A stretch of DNA of 64,000 nt. It comes from Desertivirga arenae. Its GTDB lineage: Bacteria > Bacteroidota > Bacteroidia > Sphingobacteriales > Sphingobacteriaceae. The position numbers were made by a program, and so were the translations under genes. Positions within the stretch are counted from its first letter, which is position 1, and every line of letters begins with the position of its first letter. The DNA is taken from positions 310,001 through 374,000 of the forward strand of contig NZ_JAFEWE010000005.1 of NCBI RefSeq assembly GCF_017355785.1, given 5' to 3'. The notes under the pieces were generated by a model. The model did no database searches. It was not told the origin of the DNA and saw nothing but the letters and a program-made list of their open reading frames with translations. Positions 8,475-18,478 of the stretch are shown in pieces.

Positions 8475-11400
8475 TTAGAATTCTATATCGATGCCTCCAC
8501 CAATGTATTTCAGTGTCGGATAATTACGCGCGCTGTTAGCGCCCCCAGCAGACATGTTACTGTTAAACTCACTTGATTCAGGATCAATAAATGAGTTTTT
8601 AGAAAGTGTGAGAAGGTTCTGACCATTCAAGAAGAAGCGCGCTCTGTTCATCCCAAGCTTTGTAGATACCTTTTTGGGAATGGTATATCCTATCTGAATA
8701 TTCTTTAATCGCAGATACGCACCATCAAAAATGTTAAAGTTCGATCCTTTACCATAATTGTTGATAGTAGAGGAAGTACCCGGAGCCGTAAGTCGCGCCC
8801 ATTTTGCATCAGTATTTGCAGGAGTCCAATAATCAAGCTGATGTTCAAACATTACAAAAGAATAGCCACCATGAAAGGGCTCGATTAATTCGCCCCTTAG
8901 TGCCATATCCCTTTTACCCACACCTTGCCATAACGTGCCTAAATCAAACCCCTTCCATTCAACATTATAATTAAAACCGAAGTTGAATCTGGGAAATGCA
9001 TTACCCAGTAGGTATCTGTCATTGTCATCAATAATTCCGTCGCCATTCCTGTCCCTGTATCTCACATCTCCAGGCTGCGGTTGCACACCAATGGGCAAAG
9101 CAGAGTTTTTGATCTCTTCCTCGTTCTGGAACAAGCCATCTCTGATATATCCATAGTAACTTGCAAGAGGAAGTCCAACGCGAGTAATGCGTTCTATCTC
9201 GTCAGATTTGTTAATTATCTGATTACCTACCAGCTTTGTAACTTTATTCCGTGAATCTCCAACGTTAAATGCAAAGGAATGATTGAATGCGCGATGGCGA
9301 AGATTGTAATTCAATGATAGCTCCCAACCTCTATTATTCATAGCACCCGCATTTTGTTCAGGAACAGCACCACCTAAGGCTCCCGGGGGCTCTATAGATA
9401 AAAGAAGATCGCTGGTAGTTTTATCAAAGTAGTCTAGCATCAGATTCAATTTGCCTCGGAAAAAGCTCAGATCTGCCCCCAGGTTTAATGTAGTATTTTT
9501 CTCCCATTGCAATTCGGGATTTCCAAGCGTAAAACCGGTACCTGCTACCGGGGTATTATTGAAGCCGTATTGATTGGTGTAAATATCATACGTAGTGAAA
9601 GTCTGGTAATCTCCTACGTTCTGATTTCCTAGCTGACCAAAAGATGCACGCACTTTTATGTCACCAACTTTCTGTTGATAAGTATCAAGGAAACCCTCTT
9701 CAGTTATGCGCCAACCGGCAGATATAGATGGAAAAAATCCCCAGCGATTATCTTCAGTGAAACGTGTTGAACCATCGTAACGGAAGTTCGCTTCAGCATA
9801 ATAGCGTTGATCATAGGCATAGCCGAATCTGCCAAACCAGGAGCTCAGGCCTCGTTCGGTGGTTCCATTTGCAGAATTGGAGCTACCCGCATCGATTATA
9901 GTACCAGTAATTGGCGTACCTAAAACTGGATCAACAAAACGTTTTCTAACTTCATGATTTATCCTTCTGAATGATTCATTAGAATATGCCGCGAGTGCTG
10001 TAACGTTATGTTTCCTGGCAAACGTTCGTTTAAAATCGAGAAGAAATTGTGTGTTTAGCTGCGTAGTTTTTCCAGAAAAATCCTCGATGCTGTAATTATT
10101 GGAATTCTGCTGATTAACTGGCGTTTCATCACCAGAAAGGTTGTAAAGCGGCCAGTAAAATCGTCTAATCAAACGGTAATCGGGACGAAGGTCAAACCCT
10201 ACTAATGCCTTTGCAGATAAACCTTTAAGAATCTCAAATTCGCCGTTCAAATTAGCAAGGAAGTGATCATTGGCTGATTTTATGTATCCACCTTGCTCAA
10301 GGCTCGCTAACGGATTGCCACTCGTGAGAACATCGTTTGTATAATATCTGCCATTGTCGCCTTTAAGAACATAGTTATTATAAACAGGTAACCGTGAAGC
10401 ATCTGCAATTATAAAACCATTATCTCCCTGGTAAGATTTTCCATCATTACGATCGTAGGACAGCAGAGAGGATAATTTTAAACGACCAATGTTAGACGTA
10501 AGGTTACTGCGGAAGTTATAACGTTTAGCTCCATAATCGGGGCCTCTAAAATTACTCTCCTGATCATAATAACCAAAAGAAACCAAATAGGTTGTATTAC
10601 TTGAACCTCCCTGCACACTAAGGTTATAATTCTGTTGCAGCCCGTCTTTCATTATCCCCTTTAAAAAATATTCGCTATCACCGCTTGCAAATTGCTGGAT
10701 CTGCTGCGATGAATAAATAGGGTTCGAACCGGAATTCACATAAGCATCATTGCGCAGCAGGGCATTTTGATATCCTTTTACCGGAGTAACCAGAATAGTA
10801 GGTTGTTGTGAACCAACTATACCACTAAACCTGATCGCAGGTTTCATATTAAGCTTACCTTTTTTTGTGGTAATAAGAATAACACCATTTGCAGACCTTG
10901 AACCATAGATAGCAGCGCTGCCCGCGTCCTTTAGAATAGAAATATTTTCTATATCATTCGGGTTAAGGTTGTTCATTTCCCCCACACCCTCCATAATCAT
11001 CCCGTCAATAACCAAAAGTGGCGAATTGTTACGCCAGGTACTTATCCCCCGGATATTCAAATTCAAAGAATTATCGTTGGGATTCATACTGCGTTGCTGG
11101 ATAACAAGACTTGGAGAAGTTCCCTGAAGGGCTTGTGTAAGGTTGGCAACTGGTCTTTCCTCAATTTGGCTTGCTTTGATCTGGTCAATTGCACCTACTA
11201 CGTCTCCACGGCGCTGCGTCCCATATCCAACAACTACTACCTCGTTTAATAACTTATCATCCGGCATCAATTTAATTGAAAGTGTTGATTGCCCATTCAC
11301 AGGAGTTTCCCTTGTGCTATATCCAATAAAGGAAAACACCAGAATACTGTTATCTGTAGGAACAGAGATCCTAAAACTGCCATCAGCTCCGGTAACTACT

Positions 11401-11675
11401 CCGGCAGTTCCACCTTTAACTTTGACACTAACGCCAGGTAAAGGTTCCCCTTTTTCATCTGTGACTCTTCCTGAAACATCTGCACGATTTACAGCAGCTT
11501 TTACTTTAGTTATCATCGAGGCAGAGCGGTTGATAATATTTTCCGAGCCTTTGACCGCACTGGCATGCAGAAATGCGGTAACAGAGAAAACAACGGTAAA
11601 TTTTATGGTCCGAAGGATTTTTAAAGGTATACAGCTCCTGTCACTGCATGTACATTGAGTATAAAATTTATACAT
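8475..11675 (-). CDS. SusC/RagA-family TonB-linked outer membrane transporter
   Basis: A 1066-residue TonB-dependent channel that works with the SusD protein downstream. After an N-terminal export region comes a carboxypeptidase-regulatory-like domain (VSGRVTDEKGEPLPGVSVKVKG, about 69-90), the TonB-box region with LNEVVVVGYGTQRRGDVVGA (about 143-162), a plug domain containing the SusC motif NPNDIENISILKDAGSAAIYGSRSANG, and the 22-strand barrel ending in IGGGIDIEF. The N-terminus is longer than usual and contains several Cys before the hydrophobic stretch, so the start could lie at an internal codon. It is the first gene of a four-gene operon (susC, susD, susE, GH76). The 728-base spacer upstream should hold the regulated promoter. 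Confidence 0.95.
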   Translation of the reverse strand: MYKFYTQCTCSDRSCIPLKILRTIKFTVVFSVTAFLHASAVKGSENIINRSASMITKVKAAVNRADVSGRVTDEKGEPLPGVSVKVKGGTAGVVTGADGSFRISVPTDNSILVFSFIGYSTRETPVNGQSTLSIKLMPDDKLLNEVVVVGYGTQRRGDVVGAIDQIKASQIEERPVANLTQALQGTSPSLVIQQRSMNPNDNSLNLNIRGISTWRNNSPLLVIDGMIMEGVGEMNNLNPNDIENISILKDAGSAAIYGSRSANGVILITTKKGKLNMKPAIRFSGIVGSQQPTILVTPVKGYQNALLRNDAYVNSGSNPIYSSQQIQQFASGDSEYFLKGIMKDGLQQNYNLSVQGGSSNTTYLVSFGYYDQESNFRGPDYGAKRYNFRSNLTSNIGRLKLSSLLSYDRNDGKSYQGDNGFIIADASRLPVYNNYVLKGDNGRYYTNDVLTSGNPLASLEQGGYIKSANDHFLANLNGEFEILKGLSAKALVGFDLRPDYRLIRRFYWPLYNLSGDETPVNQQNSNNYSIEDFSGKTTQLNTQFLLDFKRTFARKHNVTALAAYSNESFRRINHEVRKRFVDPVLGTPITGTIIDAGSSNSANGTTERGLSSWFGRFGYAYDQRYYAEANFRYDGSTRFTEDNRWGFFPSISAGWRITEEGFLDTYQQKVGDIKVRASFGQLGNQNVGDYQTFTTYDIYTNQYGFNNTPVAGTGFTLGNPELQWEKNTTLNLGADLSFFRGKLNLMLDYFDKTTSDLLLSIEPPGALGGAVPEQNAGAMNNRGWELSLNYNLRHRAFNHSFAFNVGDSRNKVTKLVGNQIINKSDEIERITRVGLPLASYYGYIRDGLFQNEEEIKNSALPIGVQPQPGDVRYRDRNGDGIIDDNDRYLLGNAFPRFNFGFNYNVEWKGFDLGTLWQGVGKRDMALRGELIEPFHGGYSFVMFEHQLDYWTPANTDAKWARLTAPGTSSTINNYGKGSNFNIFDGAYLRLKNIQIGYTIPKKVSTKLGMNRARFFLNGQNLLTLSKNSFIDPESSEFNSNMSAGGANSARNYPTLKYIGGGIDIEF

Positions 11676-12403
11676 TCGAATAGGTTTAATTTTAAGACGT
11701 TATTTATAAAAATAAGATGGTTAGCTTCATTTCCAGGAATTCAACCTATCCTGGCGCTTAACTTTTAATATGATGCAACTCATTTCCTCATAGAGGTTCC
11801 TCCTTCCTTGCATTTTTATATAGTATCCGGGGTTAGTTTTATGTTGCGGTCATTTCCGATAAGTGCTATTACTCTTTTACAGGCATTCGAACGATCAAAA
11901 GTGATAATAGGTAAAGCCTCCATACATGAAGAATGGAGGCCCCCAACCAATATAACCAATCTTAAAATGTGATGCATTTGTTTCCTTAATAAGGCCAGAG
12001 CTGTGTATATATAGAGCTAATGATAAAATCATTTGGTCAGTTAATCCTCCATTAATTGGTTCAATTCTCAAATTTCACTTCATCATATTCATTTTAGAAC
12101 AATGTTTTTACGTTGAATTTGATAAATCAAAGAAAGGGGATTTTGAGGTTGACAGTTGGTCGATTTGTATCAATATTTGATTAAAAAGTGTCAAATTTGG
12201 CTTGCTAAAACGTTAAACTGACAGGTTTGAAAGTTTAGGTTCAAAGGAGGTTTGGTATTAATTTGACTCTTACAGCCTGCCGGATTTGTTAATAAAAACG
12301 AAATCCGGCAGGCTAATTTGAAGGTCAGAGGGTTTAGGTAGGACTAATTACTCATCTCTTAATAGGTTCATGACACCCGCTATAAACGCAATCGCCTTTC
12401 TAT
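11676..12403. other. Long intergenic region upstream of susC
   Basis: This 728-base spacer separates the GH2 stop from the susC start; both genes run leftward. It holds a perfect 14-base-pair hairpin (listed separately) near GH2 and an AT-rich part nearer susC. A short inverted repeat ATCAA-TAT-TTGAT lies at 12169-12181, followed 8 bases later by TCAAATTTGG. I found no perfect TAnnTTTG on the minus strand. It is the likely target of the response regulator encoded at 21916-22695, but no operator is proven. Confidence 0.45.
12274..12314 (-). terminator. Perfect 14-bp hairpin after the GH2 gene
   Basis: Arms AGCCTGCCGGATTT (12274-12287) and AAATCCGGCAGGCT (12301-12314) pair without mismatch around a 13-base loop. 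It lies 90 bases beyond the GH2 stop on the leftward transcript. There is no T run after it in either direction, so it is either a weak terminator or a 3'-end structure that protects the mRNA from decay. Confidence 0.5.
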
Positions 12404-14227
12404 TCACTTGGTGTATAAGCCCTTATGAAGATCCATCATCTTCGAAACCGGAAACTTGATAACCTTACGATCATAGGTCATTAATCCATTAGTTTCCACC
12501 TCTACGTCTGTTGTTTGAGTGTAAACTGCAGCAGAAAGCCCTGCTTCGATCAGCTCTTTGAGTCTTGCTATAAACTCGGAATATTTGCCGAACATTTCTT
12601 CTTCATTCTTGAAGGTTTGATAACCCCAGTTATCTGCCGGTTTCCATAGATGATTCTTAACTGGAAGCCCCAGCCCGCCAAACTCCCCAAGTACCAATGC
12701 TCTCTTATCTCCGTAAAATGCGGGATCCGGCATTGCAGGATGTGGATAATTATGAATATCGATAATATCACCTGCGGGAACAAAGTTTCCTCCACTGGCT
12801 GCATTTACTAATCGAGAAGGATCTTTCTTTTTTGTCCAATCAACAATTTCTGCAGTTTTGAATTGTCCCCAGGATTCGTTAAATGGTGTCCATACCACAA
12901 TGGAGGGGTAATTGTGCAGTGATTCCATGATTGCGTTCCATTCCTTCTTGTAAATAGCCTCAGATTCTGGTGTCCTCTTACGATCAGACTGTTTATCGAG
13001 TACTCCGAGACGGTTTTCCCAACCGTTCTCACCATTATCACCACTCGGCATGTCTTGCCAAACTAGCATCCCGGCTTTATCACAGAAGTAATACCAGATT
13101 GCCGGCTCAACCTTGATATGTTTGCGGATCATATTGAACCCCATCTCTTTCGTTTTCTCAATATCAAACCTTAGAGCTTCCGTTGTAGGTGCGGTATACA
13201 ATCCGTCAGGCCACCAACCCTGATCAAGCGGACCATATTGAAATACAAACTTGTTATTCAGAAGTATCCTCTGGATTCCGTTTGCATCTTTGCCCAGAGA
13301 TACCTTTCTCATCGCAAAATAGCTCTTCACCTGATCTACAACTTTACCTTCCTCAAGTAGTTCCACTTGCAGATCGTAAAGAAATGGGCTCCCCGGCGCC
13401 CACAGCTTTGCATTCTTGATTGGAAGTACTGCCTGTCCATTAGCTGCAATTTCCTGTTCAGCTATTTTTGTAGTACCGTCCCAAGCGGATACACGTACGA
13501 GGCTACCTTTTTGAGATACTGAAGGTTGGATAGTAACAGAACCAGCATCAATATCTGGAGTTATCCTTATTTTTTCTACATAAGAAGGGTTTACTGCTTC
13601 AAGCCACACCGTTTGCCAGATTCCCGTAACTGGCGTATACCATATTGAACCTGGCTTACGAACTTGCTTACCTCTTGGCTGTGGGCCTTCATCGGTCGGA
13701 TCCCAAACCTTAACCGTCAGAGTCTGACTCCCACTGCCCTTTAAATACTTGCTGATATCAAAACTGAAAGGATCATTGCCTCCCTCGTGCTCTCCGACCA
13801 TCTTTCCATTGAGTGAAACAGTTGTTCGCCAATCAGATCCTCCAAAATGTAGCAATACTTTTTTCCCCCTCATTCCTGCAGGAAGACTAAAAGAGGTATT
13901 ATACCATAACACATTATCTTTTCCCACATTTCTTCCTACTCCCGACAGGGCTGATTCAACAGCAAAAGGAACTAATATTTTACCCTCCTTCCTGAAGGAG
14001 CCTTGTCTAACAGGTGTAATGCCATAATCCCAGAGACCATTCAAATTTAACCAGTTACCCTGGCGAACAAATTGAGGTCTGGGATACTCGGGAAGAGGCT
14101 TCTTTGCGTTAAGGGCCTCTCCCCATTGAGTTTTTATACGCCCATCAATAGCTTTCCAGTTTTGGCCTTGTACCGTTATAGAAAGCACTAATCCCAGAAT
14201 GCAGCTAAGAGTTAATTCTTTAATCAT
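12404..14227 (-). CDS. Glycoside hydrolase family 2 enzyme (beta-galactosidase/glucuronidase type)
   Basis: A secreted 607-residue GH2 enzyme with signal peptide MIKELTLSCILGLVLSITVQ. Domains in order: sugar-binding beta domain (PRPQFVRQGNWLNLNGLWDY, VLLHFGGSDWRTTVSLNG, about 45-200), immunoglobulin-like domain (about 200-310) and TIM barrel. The acid/base Glu is E451 in TPFNESWGQ and the nucleophile Glu is E515 in VLGEFGGLG, both in their usual contexts. It hydrolyses a beta-linked sugar, probably in the periplasm; galactose, glucuronic acid or mannose are all possible in this family. It is the last gene of a three-gene leftward operon with the sulfatase (49 bases upstream) and the glutaminase-A-like gene. 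Confidence 0.9.
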   Translation of the reverse strand: MIKELTLSCILGLVLSITVQGQNWKAIDGRIKTQWGEALNAKKPLPEYPRPQFVRQGNWLNLNGLWDYGITPVRQGSFRKEGKILVPFAVESALSGVGRNVGKDNVLWYNTSFSLPAGMRGKKVLLHFGGSDWRTTVSLNGKMVGEHEGGNDPFSFDISKYLKGSGSQTLTVKVWDPTDEGPQPRGKQVRKPGSIWYTPVTGIWQTVWLEAVNPSYVEKIRITPDIDAGSVTIQPSVSQKGSLVRVSAWDGTTKIAEQEIAANGQAVLPIKNAKLWAPGSPFLYDLQVELLEEGKVVDQVKSYFAMRKVSLGKDANGIQRILLNNKFVFQYGPLDQGWWPDGLYTAPTTEALRFDIEKTKEMGFNMIRKHIKVEPAIWYYFCDKAGMLVWQDMPSGDNGENGWENRLGVLDKQSDRKRTPESEAIYKKEWNAIMESLHNYPSIVVWTPFNESWGQFKTAEIVDWTKKKDPSRLVNAASGGNFVPAGDIIDIHNYPHPAMPDPAFYGDKRALVLGEFGGLGLPVKNHLWKPADNWGYQTFKNEEEMFGKYSEFIARLKELIEAGLSAAVYTQTTDVEVETNGLMTYDRKVIKFPVSKMMDLHKGLYTK

Positions 14228-14276
14228 TTTGTATGTGTTATGTGCTTTTTATTTTGATGTAATAAATCCATCGCCA

Positions 14277-16001
14277 TTAGTGACCAGCTCTTGATGGAGT
14301 TCCCGGCTTAGGGAATACCTGATTCTGTACAGCCCAGGAGAGCCATCTCCTGCTCATTTCTTTTACTTTTTCAGGATACATTCGCGACAAGTCCTTCATT
14401 TCGGCCTGGTCTTCACTTATTTTATAGAGGTGCCAGGTTGAATCCCTGCCACTTTTCGAAACGATCTTCCATTCCCCGTACCTGGCATATCTCGCGCCGT
14501 AATGCTCATTAAATAAAGCCTCATGTCCTGCAGAACGTAAACCCCGAAATGCAGAAACTAAGCTTTCACCTTGCATAGGAGTAATTCTATGCCCTCTGTA
14601 AGTAGTCGGATACGTAGCATTGGCAAGTTCAACGAAGGTTTTCATAAAGTCGGTAATATGACCAAGCTGATCAATGAAGCTTCCTTTCCTTGCTTTAATT
14701 CCACGGGGCCAGTAAGCGATCATCGGAGTTCGGACACCTCCCTCATAGGATTCCATTTTAGCGTATTGATAAGGGGTATTGGCAACATTTGCCCATCTCC
14801 TTCCAATGGAGGCAAAAGTTGTTTGGGGCCCTGGTAAGACTTCTTTTTTCACTGGATAAACTATTTTCCGCCCTTCCCGTGTTTGTGAGGGCCGGTCAAA
14901 GCCCGGGCCGTAAGCCGAAGCATCTTCGGGACTTGCGCCATTATCGCTTAAAAAGACAATTAGGGTATTTTCAAGTTCTCCGGTCTCTTTTAAGGTTCGA
15001 AGAATACGGCCAATGCCCTGATCCATTGCATCGATCATCGCTGCATGGACAGCCATTGCCCTTGCATCCCAATCTTTATCAAGATTTTTATCCCAACTTA
15101 ACTGAGCATCGTCAGGGGGTGATAATTCGGTTTTCCGGGAATCAATTAATCCCATTTTAACCATTCGCTCATACCTCCTCTTCCTGATCTCATCCCATCC
15201 TGCTTTGTACGTATCCTTATATTTTTCTATATCCTCATTTTTGGCCTGCAAAGGCCAATGGGGAGCATTCTGAGCAACGTAGAGAAAGAAAGGCTTATCC
15301 CCTTTCGAAAACTCGCGAATATATTCACAGGTAGTATCATTTATAGCATCAGTATGGTAATAGTCTTTAGGAACCTGGGTAATTGGAGTAGTTCCACTAA
15401 CGAGGCTAAATGGATCATAAAAATCAATAACTCCCCATAAGGTACCGAAATACTTTTCAAAACCCCTGTTAGTGGGATACTGATCTAAAGGTGAGAAAGC
15501 GGGATAAATGGTCTTATGATTGAGCCAATCCAACTGCGCTTCCCCAGTCGACTGCTCTACTGTATTAGAAACATGCCATTTACCCGTCATTGCTGTTCTA
15601 TAACCTGCTGTCTTGAGCACCTCTGCCAAAGTTACAGTATTCTCGGTCAGGTATCCTCGATAACCCGATTCTACCCTGGAAGCAGTCATTTCTCCTATTC
15701 CTGCATTATGGTTATAAATACCTGTCAGGAGTGATGCTCTAGTAGGACAACACCTGGAGGTATTATAAAAACTTCTGAATCTGATGCCCTCTGCTGCAAG
15801 ATAATCAAGATTAGGGGTTTCAACTTCTCCTCCGTAGCATCCAAGATCTGAGTACCCAAGATCATCAGCCAGAATTACAATAATGTTAGGTCTTGTATCT
15901 TTCTGTTGAATTGCAGTGCCCGGATTTTGTTTAAAAGCAAACAGAGACGCAGAAGTAATAATTCCAGCAGCAATTATAATACATAGCGCTTTTTGACTCA
16001 T
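14277..16001 (-). CDS. Arylsulfatase family enzyme (S1 type, Cys-type formylglycine)
   Basis: A 574-residue exported sulfatase. The metal-binding ILADDLGYSD (D46-D47) and the formylglycine motif C84-C-P-T-R in SRCCPTRASLLTG are intact; Cys 84 must be oxidised to formylglycine by a maturation enzyme that is not encoded in this window. GKWH (about 140-143) and SDNGASPED (about 352) complete the active site. Hydrophobic residues 7-23 serve as signal or anchor. Sulfatases of this kind remove sulfate from polysaccharides before glycosidases act. The gene lies between the glutaminase-A-like gene (20 bases) and GH2 (49 bases), so its substrate is probably the same glycan. Confidence 0.93.
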   Translation of the reverse strand: MSQKALCIIIAAGIITSASLFAFKQNPGTAIQQKDTRPNIIVILADDLGYSDLGCYGGEVETPNLDYLAAEGIRFRSFYNTSRCCPTRASLLTGIYNHNAGIGEMTASRVESGYRGYLTENTVTLAEVLKTAGYRTAMTGKWHVSNTVEQSTGEAQLDWLNHKTIYPAFSPLDQYPTNRGFEKYFGTLWGVIDFYDPFSLVSGTTPITQVPKDYYHTDAINDTTCEYIREFSKGDKPFFLYVAQNAPHWPLQAKNEDIEKYKDTYKAGWDEIRKRRYERMVKMGLIDSRKTELSPPDDAQLSWDKNLDKDWDARAMAVHAAMIDAMDQGIGRILRTLKETGELENTLIVFLSDNGASPEDASAYGPGFDRPSQTREGRKIVYPVKKEVLPGPQTTFASIGRRWANVANTPYQYAKMESYEGGVRTPMIAYWPRGIKARKGSFIDQLGHITDFMKTFVELANATYPTTYRGHRITPMQGESLVSAFRGLRSAGHEALFNEHYGARYARYGEWKIVSKSGRDSTWHLYKISEDQAEMKDLSRMYPEKVKEMSRRWLSWAVQNQVFPKPGTPSRAGH

Positions 16002-16021
16002 TTTTCTGGTTTATGGTATCT

Positions 16022-18478
16022 CTACTTTTTATTGAATAAAAATCTACCTTCCAACATTTTTATAAAATATCCTCCAACTACACTTCTTGCCTGAAAACCT
16101 ACATTTTTACCATCTGTGGTTTCATGCCAATCACTTAAAGGCACCCTTCCTTTAGTATCGGTCGCAAAGCGATAAACCGGGCTTACAAACTTTTGAAAAT
16201 CCTCGGGTTTATCAGCAAGTGTAGCAGTCCAAACTATCCAGTCGGACTTAGTATAGGTTCGGCGACTGTCAAGAGGCAATCCAAAAGGATTTTGTTTTGT
16301 GAGGTAAAAAGCTATCTCCTTTTCTATTACTTCTTTGGGAAAGATATTATATCCTAATAATTTATCCCACACCAAATTATACTTCTGACTCCAGGTATTC
16401 TTGTTGTCAAAAGTAAGAGCAAAATGATCTCCTGCCTCTGCTTTATCAACCCATTTCAAAGCCATTTCTTCCGAAATCTTTCTATAATTCTCCGCATCCG
16501 CAGTTTTACCAAGCATTTCTGCAAGCAAAGCGTAGGAACGAATTCCCAAAATTGCTTTAACAGAAAGATTTGCATTCCGGGCCAGATGGCCGGCAAAATC
16601 ATCTGTACAAAGCTGATTTGAGGGGTCAAACCCTTCCTTTCTTAAATATTCGGCCCAGGTACTTAACACCACCCAATGAGCCTTTGCGTAATTCGCGTTT
16701 CCCTCTGCCTTTGCTATCGCCGCAGTCAAGATCAGCATATTACCTGATTCTTCCACGGGCATATCTTCACCATAAGTTTGTCCGTTAGCGAGAGGATAGG
16801 TGCCCAGGTCGTGTGCTGCAAATGGCTTCTTCCACTTCCCGCTCTCGCTGTAATAGAAAATCCCGTTTAGCATACCCTTCAAAAGCTCAGGATTGTAGTA
16901 TAAGTACATTGGTGCAGAGGGATAAGTCACGTCAACAGTATTGATAGATCCATTACTAAAGTTCTCTTTGGAAAGGAATAGGAGATCTCCCTGGGGGCTC
17001 GTAACCAATTTGTGGGCGGCAATACTTTGACGGTAAGCAAGCACACACAGCTTGGCATACTCCTCACCGCCTGATTTAAATGCTTCATTGTATAATTTAC
17101 CGTCTAAGCTATCGCATTTCCTGACTATAGATGGATATTGCTGAGAAGCAAGGTTAAGGACATCCAGGATCTTTGTACTACCATTGGCATTCCACCAGGG
17201 CCGTAAATTGGATCCAAAGTATTGAACAGAAAAGATATCATCATATCCTAATAAGGTATAAAATCTCTTTCCTCCGGAACCAACTCTACCTGCGGGAATG
17301 ATTGTTCCAAGCACAAGGTTTTTACCAGTCACAGAAAGGCCCTCTGATTTTGAGTTGAATGGATCCGCTTGAGCATTGGATAAAATAAGTGACTTTGCAT
17401 TATAGGTTGTCGGAACAGCCAGGTACATATGCCCCCAGTCAATCCTCAAATCATCACCTCTCTTCTTTAAAATAGGTTGCTCAACGGTTCCGGCTTTTAA
17501 AACCGCCAGATTTCCTGTCTTAAGCTTTTCTGCTTTTACCATTTGAGAGGGGACATTTACACTCAGATTTGTAGATGCACCAAAGAATAGATCCACGGAA
17601 TGGTCCTGCCCGTCATTGGCACTTACAGAATAACTTATATATGAAACAGGACGGGAAAGAATACTCAGATCGCTTGTAAGCAAAGGAGAGCAGAAGGTTA
17701 GCTTGAGATCAACCTTGCCACAAGTAAGATCGTAAGTAGTTTGCGTTGCAGTTACATTTACACTTTTTTGAGAAGCAAGTAAAGACTTAGTTTCTGGCAG
17801 AGGACCATCTGATATCCCAGCATCAAGATAGCTATCTCCTCCCGTGTTCCTAACATAGATAGCCATTACATTACCGCTTCTTTTAAGCTTGGAAATTACA
17901 GAGGAAGATAAAGGTGTATAAACATAATTGCTTGAATTACCTTTTTTTGAATAAACAAGTTCTCCATTTATCCAAACCATGGCATCATCGTCGTGTTGAA
18001 TTCGTAAAGCTGGTTTCTGGCCTGCTTCTGCCTTAAAATCAAAAATTCTTCTGGTCCAAAGCTCCTTACTTTTCCACAGTGTGGATCCAAGATTAGTATC
18101 GTGGCTAAAAGGCTCTTTTCCTTTTTTCCAGCTACTCTCCTCATAATCCAAAAGCTTCCAATCTCCCTCTGGTTCTGTTTCTGTGTACCTTACTTCTACA
18201 TTCGCCTCATCACCACAAGGCACAATAGCCCTGTAGGAGGCTGGATTCCTTCCAAGGAAGCGATAGATTACATTATCAACTTTAATAAATCCTGTGAGTG
18301 AATGATCTGTATTAGTCCAATGAGAGGTGCTGATCTTATTTAATGTATCTCCGGCAGACCAAATACTAAAATAAGGGTCATGAGCAATAAGAGGATAAGC
18401 AGGAGCTTTAGACACCTGCGCTCTGCTATGAACAGAGACAATCAGAAAGAGGATTAACGGAAAAAAATTTAATTTCAT
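16022..18478 (-). CDS. Glutaminase A-like secreted protein (DUF4964/DUF5127/DUF4965/DUF1793 type)
   Basis: An 818-residue exported protein with signal peptide ending SVHSRAQ. The N-terminus (YPLIAHDPYFSIWS) and the C-terminal block (YPSAPMYLYYNPELLKGML, then PFAAHDLGTYP, MPVEESGNM, VPLSDWHETTDGK) match proteins annotated as glutaminase A or by the DUF names above. The C-terminal half is an alpha/alpha toroid like many glycosidases, with conserved acidic residues EES and D in SDWHE. A domain at about 95-215 (LRIQHDDDAMVWINGELVYS) resembles the galactose-binding-like domain of GH2 enzymes and looks like an insertion. In Bacteroidota polysaccharide loci such proteins often accompany glycosidases, so an unproven glycosidase role is as likely as a glutaminase role. 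First gene of the operon with the sulfatase and GH2. Confidence 0.8.
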   Translation of the reverse strand: MKLNFFPLILFLIVSVHSRAQVSKAPAYPLIAHDPYFSIWSAGDTLNKISTSHWTNTDHSLTGFIKVDNVIYRFLGRNPASYRAIVPCGDEANVEVRYTETEPEGDWKLLDYEESSWKKGKEPFSHDTNLGSTLWKSKELWTRRIFDFKAEAGQKPALRIQHDDDAMVWINGELVYSKKGNSSNYVYTPLSSSVISKLKRSGNVMAIYVRNTGGDSYLDAGISDGPLPETKSLLASQKSVNVTATQTTYDLTCGKVDLKLTFCSPLLTSDLSILSRPVSYISYSVSANDGQDHSVDLFFGASTNLSVNVPSQMVKAEKLKTGNLAVLKAGTVEQPILKKRGDDLRIDWGHMYLAVPTTYNAKSLILSNAQADPFNSKSEGLSVTGKNLVLGTIIPAGRVGSGGKRFYTLLGYDDIFSVQYFGSNLRPWWNANGSTKILDVLNLASQQYPSIVRKCDSLDGKLYNEAFKSGGEEYAKLCVLAYRQSIAAHKLVTSPQGDLLFLSKENFSNGSINTVDVTYPSAPMYLYYNPELLKGMLNGIFYYSESGKWKKPFAAHDLGTYPLANGQTYGEDMPVEESGNMLILTAAIAKAEGNANYAKAHWVVLSTWAEYLRKEGFDPSNQLCTDDFAGHLARNANLSVKAILGIRSYALLAEMLGKTADAENYRKISEEMALKWVDKAEAGDHFALTFDNKNTWSQKYNLVWDKLLGYNIFPKEVIEKEIAFYLTKQNPFGLPLDSRRTYTKSDWIVWTATLADKPEDFQKFVSPVYRFATDTKGRVPLSDWHETTDGKNVGFQARSVVGGYFIKMLEGRFLFNKK

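Noticed and set aside
11143-11658. A 171-codon rightward reading frame opposite susC
   Set aside because: It is on the other strand of a well-supported SusC coding region and shows no domain; such shadows are common.
12120-12240. LacI-type operator (AACGTT-centred palindrome near 12208)
   Set aside because: Only six bases are symmetrical, which is expected often by chance in AT-rich DNA; no link to the LacI gene at 27291.
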